Part shown: positions 34,279 through 42,254 of the stretch, one piece after another | Numbering within the stretch: the stretch's first letter is position 1 | Layout of the letters: every line of letters begins with the position of its first letter | Assembly: GCA_020436835.1 (NCBI GenBank) | Contig: JAGQWZ010000030.1 | Location: 1-45,645 of the forward strand | From: Saprospiraceae bacterium | Lineage (GTDB): Bacteria > Bacteroidota > Bacteroidia > Chitinophagales > Saprospiraceae | Direction: 5' to 3' | DNA length: 45,645 nucleotides | The notes under the pieces: generated by a model | What the model was told of the DNA's origin: nothing | The model's input: the letters and a program-made list of their open reading frames with translations, nothing else | Databases searched by the model: none | Program-made: the position numbers and the translations under genes

Positions 34279-35376
34279 ATGAAAAATTGGATAATGAAAA
34301 AATCAAAATTGCAGACAAATATCATTTATGTCTACCTCTGTTTGCCGGTTTGCCTTTTATTTGGCCAACCAAATGGTTTAATCGCTCAGACCAGTACTGA
34401 AGTAGAGGGACAAATATTTAGTAAGAGATCTACCCTTGGATATAATCTTTTAATGACCAACACAGACAATACAAAACAGTCAGATCTGACCATGTATAGT
34501 GGTGGGTCCAGTTTCAGCTTATATCATTATGGATCTCAGCACGCCACCGAACCAAGTAATACCGGACTTTTCTTTTCGAAAGATATCTTCTTTAAAGGAT
34601 TTAGTGGACCAGATCGGTTCCGTATCCAGTCCGATGGTAATTTAGTGATTGGAGCAAAAACACCGTCAATTGGCAGAGCAATTCTCAATCCTTTTAAAAC
34701 CTACCATAAGGAGTACTCATCAAATGTGGTAGAAATATCATTCGATGATAACCCAACCCCGATCTCGGGTCGCTTTACTTTGGCAACTTCAGATTCTCTG
34801 CCAGAAGGATCCGGTATGCATGCTAACGGCGATGCAATTACCTTTTGGTCTCCCGGTGACATAATTCCTCAACTTGGTGTTAGCGCATTTTTGGTCGTAC
34901 TGGACGAGGATGATATAGCCATTAACGACGGTAATCCTTACAATGACGGAGCTACAAAGGCTTATTTAAACACATCCGGAATGTGGACCGTAAGCGACCG
35001 AAATAAAAAAGAAAGCATTCAGAAACTGAGTAGGGGATCCTTAGAGAAAATAAAATCCCTAAATGCCTATAGCTATCAATATAAACGGAATGCTCGCGAA
35101 CTGGAAAAAAGTCAAATACCTGAAAGAGCAATGGGACTAATGGCTCAGGAGCTTGAACAAGTGATTCCGGAAGCCGTCAATAAAACCAAAGATGGCGAAT
35201 ATTTTGTCAATTACAATATGGTCACCCCGGTTTTAATCGAAGCCATTAAGGAGCAACAGAAAATCATCGATCAACTTAAGGAAGAAAAAAATATCCAGTC
35301 GGCAGAAAATCAACAACTTAAAAGTCGTATCGAAAAACTGGAAAATGTATTTGAAAAGATATTGCAGAAAAAATAA
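34279..35376 (+). CDS. exported fibre-like protein with C-terminal S74 (intramolecular chaperone) domain
   Basis: About 365 residues. N-terminal basic stretch and hydrophobic segment (MKNWIMKKSKLQTNIIYVYL, cut near GLIAQ) are signal-like. The centre is beta-rich without a recognised family. The C-terminal ~120 residues are a peptidase_S74 / tail-spike chaperone domain: MWTVSDRNKKESI with the catalytic Ser-Asp, then RAMGLMAQELEQVIPEAV and VNYNMVTPVLIEAIKEQQ, ending in a coiled coil. Such domains trimerise and, in phage, cut themselves off. Bacteroidota carry many non-phage copies on surface proteins. The TTG at 34270 is a less likely start. Confidence 0.8.
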   Translation: MKNWIMKKSKLQTNIIYVYLCLPVCLLFGQPNGLIAQTSTEVEGQIFSKRSTLGYNLLMTNTDNTKQSDLTMYSGGSSFSLYHYGSQHATEPSNTGLFFSKDIFFKGFSGPDRFRIQSDGNLVIGAKTPSIGRAILNPFKTYHKEYSSNVVEISFDDNPTPISGRFTLATSDSLPEGSGMHANGDAITFWSPGDIIPQLGVSAFLVVLDEDDIAINDGNPYNDGATKAYLNTSGMWTVSDRNKKESIQKLSRGSLEKIKSLNAYSYQYKRNARELEKSQIPERAMGLMAQELEQVIPEAVNKTKDGEYFVNYNMVTPVLIEAIKEQQKIIDQLKEEKNIQSAENQQLKSRIEKLENVFEKILQKK

Positions 35377-35393
35377 CCATTATAATTTTTGAT

Positions 35394-35419
35394 ACGGGTT
35401 GGGGTATAATCCAGCCCGT
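35394..35419 (+). terminator. probable terminator of the LuxR-HTH/S74 unit
   Basis: ACGGGTTGG (35394-35402) pairs with CCAGCCCGT (35411-35419) in a 9-bp stem with one G-T pair and an 8-base loop, 18 bases after the stop codon. The following bases are only modestly T-rich. Confidence 0.5.
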
Positions 35420-35962
35420 CCTCCATTTAATTCCGTTAGAATTAACCGGCACACTCAAAGGTCGGGAATCAAAAGTATAGATCTATCGTTACCCATATCT
35501 TCAGCCGATTAAAAAATGTTTAACCCTCTAATTAATGGTCTGTTTTGTGCTCGATATGAATGCTTGCCAATTCAGATTGAACCCTCGTAACCTTTTCTTC
35601 ATGCTTCAGCATAATCACCTTTCATCTTGATCTCTATTCGTCAAAAGTAAGCAGCATTATATCTAAGCCATTTTTTTATCTACTCTATGCGATCGGTCCT
35701 TCCCGGATATAGTCAGTGCACTTCAATAAAGGTCATTGTTCCGAATGCAGGATTTACTGGATTGCTCCTTTTTTCGACATAGTATCGATCCCCTACCAGA
35801 GGCTCGGGCTGAGTCTGGTCGCGACGAAGCTAAGGCCTCCGGCAACCGATTTTTCATCGAGAAGCCTCGTATACCATGACCATAGATCGATTTTCACTTC
35901 TCTTCCTTGTCAAAGGTGACCTTATGACTGATATCTGGTTGCGATACTGAAGAAACTTTCCT
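35420..35962. other. intergenic region holding a decayed gene fragment
   Basis: No intact gene. On the minus strand a frame ends at 35713 with a protein-like tail, EPLVGDRYYVEKRSNPVNPA then FGTMTFIEVH. Going upstream, the same frame meets a stop at 35830-35832 and another near 35860. This looks like the eroded end of a gene of unknown family. The rest shows nothing recognisable. Confidence 0.35.
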
Positions 35963-36379
35963 CTATGATTCTTCTTCCAAATCTCTCAGTGACTCCAGCA
36001 AAAACCGGATTACATCGGTGGTCGATACAATCCCCACGACGCGGTTCCCATCAAGAACCGGGATCGCATGAAAGTCATCTTCCATAAATAATTTTGCCGC
36101 ATCTCCCAGCGTGGCACCGATTTGCACATGAACAGGATCAGGAGTCATCAACTGTCCTACTTTTGCTAACCTCTTGGTGGCAATATCGTCGTCGAATTCA
36201 AGGCTGCGCCTTAGATCCACCAGACTCAACATACCTACCAGTTCATTTCTAAGGATCACCGGCGCATGACGCAGGTTATGATTTCCGAAGACCCTTTCTG
36301 CTTCGGTCAGACTATCATTTGCATCAAGCACGATGACCTCTTTGGTCATTATATCAGCGATGGAGGTGTTAGAATTCAT
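35963..36379 (-). CDS. CBS-domain-pair protein
   Basis: A 138-residue cytosolic protein made of two CBS motifs: IADIMTKEVIVLDANDSLTE to LVGMLSLVDLRRSLEF, and VGQLMTPDPVHVQIGATLGD to RVVGIVSTTDVIRFLLE. CBS pairs (Bateman modules) bind adenine nucleotides and gate partner proteins. Alone, as here, the partner is unknown. It lies 57 bases downstream of ccmB on the same strand, so it may be co-transcribed with ccmB, which is an unusual combination. Confidence 0.88.
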   Translation of the reverse strand: MNSNTSIADIMTKEVIVLDANDSLTEAERVFGNHNLRHAPVILRNELVGMLSLVDLRRSLEFDDDIATKRLAKVGQLMTPDPVHVQIGATLGDAAKLFMEDDFHAIPVLDGNRVVGIVSTTDVIRFLLESLRDLEEES

Positions 36380-36435
36380 TACAAAAATTTATTCGTGGAA
36401 ATTTAGCAAAATAAAACACATAATGTCAAGAAGCC

Positions 36436-37089
36436 TTAACCTCGCCATAAAAAAGGGAACAACACAAGGGAAACGCCAACGATCAGAAGATCAACTGCCA
36501 ACAACAAAGTGAAATCACTTTGCAACATCGACCACTCAACGGGTGAAAGACACTTCACCGAAATTTTAATCAATGGCAAGAGTAAGGGAATGATGACCGG
36601 CAGGCTTAGAATCATCATCATCGTATTTTTATTCCTTGTATGATTCGCAATTGCCGATACAAACGTAAAGTTTCCCGCGATACCAATGCAGCCCAGGAGC
36701 AAGGCCAGTATAAAATAGCCATTCTCAGCCACCGGATACTGCGTCAACAATGAAAAGAGGAGAAGACTAAGAGCCGATATGGTCATGACCAGCACGGAAT
36801 TATAAAATAATTTGGACAACATCACCGCTACCGGATCACTGATCTGAAAGTAATAAATGCTTCGACTGTCATTTTCCTGAGCGAAAGATTTAAGTACGGC
36901 ATTGACTGATCCGAATAGTACTACGATCCAAAATAAGGTGATCCAGGCAGTTCCGCCTATGTCACCAAAACTCAGATAAACAATAAAGAAGGAGGAAAAT
37001 ACGTACAAAAAGACACCACCGAGCCCGAATAACTGCCGGAAGTCCAACAGTAAGTCTTTGTAAATGAGTGCTTTTAATTGGGTAAACAT
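36436..37089 (-). CDS. ccmB: heme exporter CcmB
   Basis: A 217-residue protein with six membrane helices, the CcmB layout: LKALIYKDLLLDFRQ at the N-terminus, a VLFGSVNAVLKSFAQENDS loop, and the FTFVSAIANHTRNKNTMMMI segment. With CcmA (not in the window) and CcmC it forms the ABC-type complex that releases heme-CcmE for cytochrome c maturation. In Bacteroidota ccmB usually sits directly before ccmC; here the CBS gene follows instead and ccmC is 6.3 kb away. It has its own -7 box (37109-37116). Confidence 0.92.
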   Translation of the reverse strand: MFTQLKALIYKDLLLDFRQLFGLGGVFLYVFSSFFIVYLSFGDIGGTAWITLFWIVVLFGSVNAVLKSFAQENDSRSIYYFQISDPVAVMLSKLFYNSVLVMTISALSLLLFSLLTQYPVAENGYFILALLLGCIGIAGNFTFVSAIANHTRNKNTMMMILSLPVIIPLLLPLIKISVKCLSPVEWSMLQSDFTLLLAVDLLIVGVSLVLFPFLWRG

Positions 37090-37108
37090 ATCAACTTTGC
37101 TGAGGAGT

Positions 37109-37116
37109 CAAAGATA
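37109..37116 (-). promoter_or_regulatory. -7 box of ccmB
   Basis: TATCTTTG on the minus strand, exact TAnnTTTG, 20 bases before ATG 37089. No -33 match at 19-21 bases. Confidence 0.5.
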
Positions 37117-37198
37117 AAAAGTACCGCAGAGAGTATCATAACCTTTCATATGAATAATTACAAACATATTTAATTAGCACATTTTCAAAATTTTATAT

Positions 37199-37206
37199 TA
37201 CATTTG
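37199..37206 (+). promoter_or_regulatory. -7 box of the amidase gene
   Basis: TACATTTG matches TAnnTTTG. Initiation near 37213 would fall downstream of the TTG at 37209, leaving ATG 37233 as the usable start. Confidence 0.5.
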
Positions 37207-37232
37207 ACTTGCATACGAAGGTCTCAAAAGCT

Positions 37233-38405
37233 ATGGCTGTCATACTATTAATCACTTGCTTATTTTGGGTAAGTCCCATGAATGCGGTAGAGAATGCATC
37301 TTATTTCGAAACCACAGCTGAAGATGGTGACGGGGTCCTGACTTTGTTAGACCGGTATCATCTGGTCGAAGAAGCCTGCAATATCGAAGAGTTCTACCGG
37401 CTAAATGAAATGAATCCGGAGGATTTTCTTTTCGCCGGAAAAGCGTACAAATTGCCGGTTCTGATCTACACTTACAACGGGAAAAGCATTCGGAGTACGA
37501 TCGGAATCAACGACTATGCTCAGGCAGTGAGAATTCAAAAGTGGAATGAACGGCTACATCAGGAACATCTTAGAGAAACAGATTACCGGGCAAGCAAGAT
37601 ACTGTGGGTACCCTACCATGAATTAAATTGCAAAGGCGCCTCGTCGGTGAAACCATCCTCACGAAGTGCCTACCACCTACCTATCTTAGGAAAAAACGAA
37701 GCCGATGTCGAGATCAAATCGGATGCCTTGAAAGGTCAAGTGTACTACATCGTAGCCGGTCACGGTGGTCCTGATCCCGGTGCCGTCGGTAAATCAGGAA
37801 AGACGATGCTCTGTGAAGATGAATATGCCTATGACGTTTCCCTGCGTTTGTTCAAATTGCTGCTTGAACAGGGTGCGAAAGCATACCTCATTATTGAAGA
37901 CCAGAATGATGGTATCCGGGAAGAAGATATCCTTCCCTGTGATCAGGATGAACGTTGCCGAGGAGCAGTGATCCCTTTAAACCAGGCCAAACGCCTGCGG
38001 CAACGCGTGGCCGAAGTCAATGAGCTTTATAAATTCAATGCCAATAAAGGTTTTAAGAATCAAACCTGTATCTCCATCCATGTGGACAGTCGGAGTACGA
38101 CTCACCGGCAGGATGTTTTTTTCTGCCACTACCCCACCTCCACGAGCAGCCGGAACCTCGCTACAGCCTTACAAAAGACCTTTGCTAAAAAATATAGCAA
38201 ATACCGGGCAGGAGGACACTATGCAGGAGAAGTGGATCCACGGGATAATCTCTACGTGCTTAAAAAAACGCTACCAAAGACTGTTCTGGTGGAACTGGCC
38301 AATATCCAAAACAGAGCCGACCACCGTCGGATCCTTCAGGCTTCTAACCGCCAGGCCCTGGCCAATTGGATGCTTGAAGGATTAAAAGATGCGGCCAATC
38401 TCTAG
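37233..38405 (+). CDS. N-acetylmuramoyl-L-alanine amidase (Amidase_3) with LysM-like region
   Basis: 390 residues from ATG 37233, with signal peptide MAVILLITCLFWVSPMNA. Residues ~32-75 are LysM-like (GDGVLTLLDRYHLVEEACNI, then EMNPEDFLFAGKAYKLP). The C-terminal ~215 residues are a zinc amidase: IVAGHGGPDPGAVG (His177), the acidic CEDEYAYD with a Glu ligand, ISIHVDSR (His283) and VLVELANIQN with the catalytic Glu. It cleaves the bond between MurNAc and the stem peptide in the periplasm, mainly in cell separation. The TTG at 37209 would add positive residues before the signal core, but the -7 box argues against it. It is divergent from ccmB. Confidence 0.9.
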   Translation: MAVILLITCLFWVSPMNAVENASYFETTAEDGDGVLTLLDRYHLVEEACNIEEFYRLNEMNPEDFLFAGKAYKLPVLIYTYNGKSIRSTIGINDYAQAVRIQKWNERLHQEHLRETDYRASKILWVPYHELNCKGASSVKPSSRSAYHLPILGKNEADVEIKSDALKGQVYYIVAGHGGPDPGAVGKSGKTMLCEDEYAYDVSLRLFKLLLEQGAKAYLIIEDQNDGIREEDILPCDQDERCRGAVIPLNQAKRLRQRVAEVNELYKFNANKGFKNQTCISIHVDSRSTTHRQDVFFCHYPTSTSSRNLATALQKTFAKKYSKYRAGGHYAGEVDPRDNLYVLKKTLPKTVLVELANIQNRADHRRILQASNRQALANWMLEGLKDAANL

Positions 38406-38452
38406 TCTTTAAACTGCTTTCTGTCTGGTTTTTCGTTAAGGAAATCTTAAAA

Positions 38453-38468
38453 TACGATAACTTTCGTA
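38453..38468. promoter_or_regulatory. putative BlaI-type operator, distal
   Basis: TACGATAACTTTCGTA is a dyad (TACGA/TCGTA) nearly identical to the site at 38508-38523; the starts are 55 bases apart, about five helical turns. BlaI/MecI repressors bind such short dyads as dimers. A TAnnTTTG-like box (one mismatch, near 38471-38479) lies between the two sites. Confidence 0.55.
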
Positions 38469-38507
38469 GATAATATTTGACTGCTCGGGCAGATTGCCTT
38501 ATCATTG

Positions 38508-38523
38508 TACGAAATAATTCGTA
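38508..38523. promoter_or_regulatory. putative BlaI-type operator, proximal
   Basis: TACGAAATAATTCGTA is a perfect dyad (TACGAA/TTCGTA) ending three bases before the ATG of the BlaI-family gene. It matches the distal site at 11 or more of 16 positions, including all outer bases. Confidence 0.6.
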
Positions 38524-38526
38524 ATT

Positions 38527-38916
38527 ATGTCCTCACATGCGTCCAAGCCAACTGATGCCGAACTGGAGATCTTGCAGGTACTGTGGCAGAAAGGTTCCTG
38601 CACGGTACGAGAAGTCAACGAACAAATCAGACAGTCCAAACCCGATGTTGGCTACACCACTACCCTCAAGCTGATGCAAATAATGACGGAAAAAGAACTG
38701 GTACGCCGGGACACTACGCACCGTCAACACATTTATGAAGCCATTATCGAAGAAACCTTGGTCCAGGAGGGTATGGTACGCAATATCATCGATCGCTTTT
38801 TTCAAGGTTCTGCCAAAGATCTAATCATGCATGCTTTAGGTCAGGAAGCAACCTCCCATGAGGAATTGAGTGAAATAAAGAGACTGATCAACAAAATTGA
38901 AAAAGAGCAAAAATGA
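38527..38916 (+). CDS. BlaI/MecI/CopY-family repressor
   Basis: A 129-residue protein, full length for the family. Winged HTH in residues ~8-75 (PTDAELEILQVLWQKGSCTV, VGYTTTLKLMQIMTEKELV) and a C-terminal dimerisation helix region. BlaI proteins repress until cut or displaced after signalling by an M56 membrane protease. Here the M56 gene starts within the stop of this one (ATGA overlap, 38913-38916), so the pair is translated together. Two dyads upstream (38453-38468, 38508-38523) suggest autoregulation. The family cleavage site cannot be assigned by eye. Confidence 0.93.
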   Translation: MSSHASKPTDAELEILQVLWQKGSCTVREVNEQIRQSKPDVGYTTTLKLMQIMTEKELVRRDTTHRQHIYEAIIEETLVQEGMVRNIIDRFFQGSAKDLIMHALGQEATSHEELSEIKRLINKIEKEQK

Positions 38917-40835
38917 ACCTGAATATCCTACATGAATTATTTGATCCTCAGGTAGTTTCTGCGCTGGGTAAAATGATTCTTCATTCACTTTGGCAGGCAT
39001 CTGTGATCGCTTTACTATTAGCCGCCACTCTTCGGGCCATTCCGGAAAAAAGAGCTAATCTCAGACATGAAGTGAGTGCATTCGCTCTATTTCTGGTTTT
39101 TATTAGTGCTTTATGTACTTTTTTATTCAATCTTGATGCCCCGGAAATTGACTATCTGATAGAAATTGACGGCCTCGCCATAGCACCGGCAGCAACGTCT
39201 TCCACAGCAGTAAGTCTTGGACCACCCTCTATTTTTTATGCAGTGTTTATTTGGTTGGGAGGCTTCCTGCTACTGGGTGCCCGGTTGCTATACAGCTATT
39301 TCAAATTGAGTAATCTACGCAAACAATCAAAAACAATTACGCAACCGGAAGTTCTCAAAACATTACATACTTTAAAACGGAAACTGAAGATCGGTAAACC
39401 AATCAAATTACTTGATACTTCTCACTTATCGGTTCCGGGTACCATAGGTTATCTCAAACCGATTATTCTTCTCCCATTTGCAAGTGCCATACAGCTTACA
39501 CCTCAACAGCTGGAGGCGATCCTGGCGCACGAACTGGCTCATATTAAAAGAGCTGACTTTGTGCTCAATTTAGTTTATTCAACCATCGAAACGATCTTTT
39601 ACTACCATCCGGCGGTCTGGTGGATTTCGGAGCAGGTCCAGCACGAACGTGAAGCTGCCTGTGATGATCTGGCGATCCGGATAACAGGAGAAAAACTGAC
39701 CTACCTCAATACGCTCTTCGCTCTGAAAAATAACTTTTCACATTCAAACCTGACGATGGGTCTGCTCGGTGGTAAATCCTCACTTACCCGGAGATTTAAT
39801 CGTCAATTAACAACGCCTGAAAAAAATTCAAAAACTATGGAAAAAATAACCATTGTCCTCTGCCTTTTTATAGCCGTAATTGGCCTGGCTTTCAAAAACA
39901 GTGATGGACACCAGGTAATTGCAACCTCTACCGAAAAAGTGAACTTCGACCCGTTACAGGATACAATTCCGGCCAAAAAGTCCAAATCAAGAGCCAAAAT
40001 CAACACTGATATTGACGGACATCGGTATGAGATGTTGAGAGAAAACGGAGATTTGAAATATTTCAAAAAAGATGGCAAACTCATTCCGGAATCGGACTAT
40101 GCACAACACTCGGAGATAATGGGTCAGCTTGAGGATATGCTGGATAATCCTCCACCCCCACCTCCGGCTCCGGCAGCTCCGGCTCCGCCTCCTGCTCCTC
40201 CTGCACCCCCTGCTCCCGCTCCACCAACATTACATTCTGTCCCTACCCCTCCATCTCCTCCCAGTCCTCCAGCACCTGCATTACCTGCCGCACCTCCGGC
40301 TCCGGCAGTACCACCCGTCCCCGCTTTGCCAGAGGAAATTCATGAACAGGAAATGGAAGCCATCCTTCATGAAGAAATGTTGGCTCACGAGGAAACTATA
40401 CGTCGAAGAGAGCAAGATATCCAAAGGTTCCAGTACGATCAGGATCAAAACCAAAAGGAACTGGAACTTGCCGCCAGGCAAATGGAAAAAGAACATGAGC
40501 AACTGGCAAGAGCATCGGAAAAGGACCTGCGTTTGCATCAGGAAGAATTAAAGGCCGTTGCCGAAACCCTGGCCCGTGAACAAAGGGAAATGGAGCAGGC
40601 AGTTAGGGCAGAAATGAGGGAACGGCAGGAGATCTTGAAGGAGCAGCTGAAAGAACACAACCGGATGATTCAACAGATCCAGGAAGAAGCCTTGAAGATG
40701 CAAAACGATCAGAAGCTCGAAAGTGAGCACTTGAACCTGGAGGAAAGAAAGCGTATCTTGCAGGATCAAATGAAAGCCCTTAAAGAAGAACTGAAACTGG
40801 CTCAAAAAGAAGCTAAATCAGTTCAAATCGAATAA
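38913..40835 (+). CDS. BlaR1/MecR1-like M56 membrane protease with proline-rich and coiled-coil tail
   Basis: 640 residues. Membrane helices at about 22-40, 54-73 and 105-125, then the M56 protease domain with the zinc motif HELAH (206-210) and the distal EREAACDD (Glu246), then a fourth helix at 311-327. Classical BlaR1 continues into a penicillin-binding sensor; here residues 328-410 hold a short YEMLRENGDLKYFKKDGKLI segment, ~412-470 is almost pure Pro/Ala, and 475-640 is a Glu/Gln/Lys-rich coiled coil. The tail should be extracytoplasmic. The input signal is therefore not a beta-lactam by this evidence. It overlaps the BlaI gene and precedes the PDZ gene by 24 bases. Confidence 0.9.
   Translation: MNLNILHELFDPQVVSALGKMILHSLWQASVIALLLAATLRAIPEKRANLRHEVSAFALFLVFISALCTFLFNLDAPEIDYLIEIDGLAIAPAATSSTAVSLGPPSIFYAVFIWLGGFLLLGARLLYSYFKLSNLRKQSKTITQPEVLKTLHTLKRKLKIGKPIKLLDTSHLSVPGTIGYLKPIILLPFASAIQLTPQQLEAILAHELAHIKRADFVLNLVYSTIETIFYYHPAVWWISEQVQHEREAACDDLAIRITGEKLTYLNTLFALKNNFSHSNLTMGLLGGKSSLTRRFNRQLTTPEKNSKTMEKITIVLCLFIAVIGLAFKNSDGHQVIATSTEKVNFDPLQDTIPAKKSKSRAKINTDIDGHRYEMLRENGDLKYFKKDGKLIPESDYAQHSEIMGQLEDMLDNPPPPPPAPAAPAPPPAPPAPPAPAPPTLHSVPTPPSPPSPPAPALPAAPPAPAVPPVPALPEEIHEQEMEAILHEEMLAHEETIRRREQDIQRFQYDQDQNQKELELAARQMEKEHEQLARASEKDLRLHQEELKAVAETLAREQREMEQAVRAEMRERQEILKEQLKEHNRMIQQIQEEALKMQNDQKLESEHLNLEERKRILQDQMKALKEELKLAQKEAKSVQIE
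40149..40329 (+). repeat. low-complexity CCN tract encoding the Pro/Ala linker
   Basis: About 180 bases of CCT/CCA/CCC/GCT/GCA codons within the M56 protease gene, giving the Pro/Ala segment between its fourth helix region and the coiled coil. Slippage in such tracts could change linker length. Confidence 0.8.
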
Positions 40836-40859
40836 CCGGATAACAAAATTTGCAACTAT

Positions 40860-42101
40860 ATGCTTAAGCCCAGTCTGTCCATTTTATCCTTTATGGCGGT
40901 CCTCGTATTCTCGTCGCCGGTTTTATCTCAAAACGATACCGGTAAAAAAGAAATTGAGGTTACCGTCGAAGTTGAAAACGGCACCAAGAAAACCACCGTG
41001 GCAATACGGTCGAAGGATGGAGCGACCCAGGAATATCAATGGCAGGGTGAGGAAATGCCAGATGAAATCAAACAAGAACTCGATAATCTGGATGTCGATA
41101 TGGAAACCGTGCAGAAGGAAGGCGAAACAACGGTTATTGAGCAAAGAATTATTCAGGAGCAACCTGAATCCGGAAGTCAGAAGGACATCCAGGTAATCAT
41201 CCGGACCAAAAATGGTGAAACAGTAAAAGCGTGGAATAAGGACGAAGAACTGCCAGTCGAGATACAGCAAAAGGTAGAAAACCTGGAAAAAATTCATCAG
41301 GATAATAGTAGTTCGAATAAAATCGTCATCCGGTCTGGTGATGGAGATGAGCGTATTTTTGAATGGAATGGGGATGAGGTACCTGAAGATATCCGGCAAA
41401 AATTGGAGGCAGAGGACCTCGAAACGATGACGAAAGTGGAAGTAGTCAACAGTCCTTCCAATAAGGCAGTATTAGGGATTGCCATGGCAATGACTATTGA
41501 GAAAAATATTGCCAAAAATGAAGAAACCTCCACAGAAAGACTGGAAATTGCCGAGGTCCGTACCGGCAGTGGTGCTGAAAAAGCAGGACTTAAAACCGGA
41601 GATGAATTAATTTCCGTTAATGGAATTCACATATCGGAACCACAAGAAGTAGTTGATATTCTGGAAAATTTTAAGCCAGGTGACATCGTCCCGGTTGGTA
41701 TAAAGAGAGACGACGTGACTAATGTGTTGAATGTCACCCTTTCTCAGGCCGAGCCATCAGAGAGCATCAAAAAGAAAACAATTGTAATCGAAAAAAATAT
41801 AGAGAAGGAACCGATTTTGAATGCATTGGAGCCAGCAAATGATTTGGAATTGGAAGAACTGAAAATACACCCTAATCCGGCGGACGATAGGCTAAACATT
41901 TCATTCAAAGGTGAGAAAGGACCGCTAACCATTATTCTCAGCGATATGGCTGGTAAAAGTCTTCTAAGAAAAGAATGGGAAGATTTTGATGGTTACTACC
42001 GGGATGAGATTGACCTTCAGAGTTATCCCAAAGGAACTTTGATTATTCAAATCGAACAAAACGGCAAAAAACATACGGAAAAGGTGGTGCGCATGCAGTG
42101 A
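40860..42101 (+). CDS. PDZ-domain protein with three internal repeats and a T9SS sorting domain
   Basis: 413 residues with signal peptide MLKPSLSILSFMAVLVFSSP (cut near VLSQ). Residues 33-77, 109-141 and 154-184 are three copies of one unit with the pattern IR..DG....W...EE.P..I.Q.L (IRSKDG...WQGEEMPDEIKQ; IRTKNG...WNKDEELPVEIQQ; IRSGDG...WNGDEVPEDIRQ). Residues ~200-296 are a PDZ domain (AEVRTGSGAEKAGLKTGDEL). The last ~75 residues are a T9SS sorting domain (LKIHPNPADDRLNISF ... VVRMQ). It is exported and probably sent to the surface. Being third in the BlaI-M56 operon, it is a candidate sensor or client; no known function. Confidence 0.85.
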   Translation: MLKPSLSILSFMAVLVFSSPVLSQNDTGKKEIEVTVEVENGTKKTTVAIRSKDGATQEYQWQGEEMPDEIKQELDNLDVDMETVQKEGETTVIEQRIIQEQPESGSQKDIQVIIRTKNGETVKAWNKDEELPVEIQQKVENLEKIHQDNSSSNKIVIRSGDGDERIFEWNGDEVPEDIRQKLEAEDLETMTKVEVVNSPSNKAVLGIAMAMTIEKNIAKNEETSTERLEIAEVRTGSGAEKAGLKTGDELISVNGIHISEPQEVVDILENFKPGDIVPVGIKRDDVTNVLNVTLSQAEPSESIKKKTIVIEKNIEKEPILNALEPANDLELEELKIHPNPADDRLNISFKGEKGPLTIILSDMAGKSLLRKEWEDFDGYYRDEIDLQSYPKGTLIIQIEQNGKKHTEKVVRMQ

Positions 42102-42254
42102 GAACAAAGTGGAAAATTTAGTTCTTCCTGTGCAATGATTGTATTTTTTTACCTCCTGGCACCTCTTTTGGTTCAGAGTTGAATTACACAGATTTCCACC
42201 TAATATTTTGGTAAGATGCTTGGCCGGATGGTCACTTAATGCAAAACGAGTTAT

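Noticed and set aside
34279..35376. S74 domain as a sign of a phage tail fibre
   Set aside because: It has an N-terminal signal peptide and no phage neighbours; non-phage S74 proteins are common in this phylum.
40129..40551. 140-codon frame rich in Leu/His/Arg
   Set aside because: Shifted reading of the Pro/Ala tract in the M56 protease gene.
42155..42165. CCTGGCACCTC matching 24774-24784 as a proven dispersed repeat
   Set aside because: An 11-base match is expected many times by chance in 45 kb; kept only as a hint.
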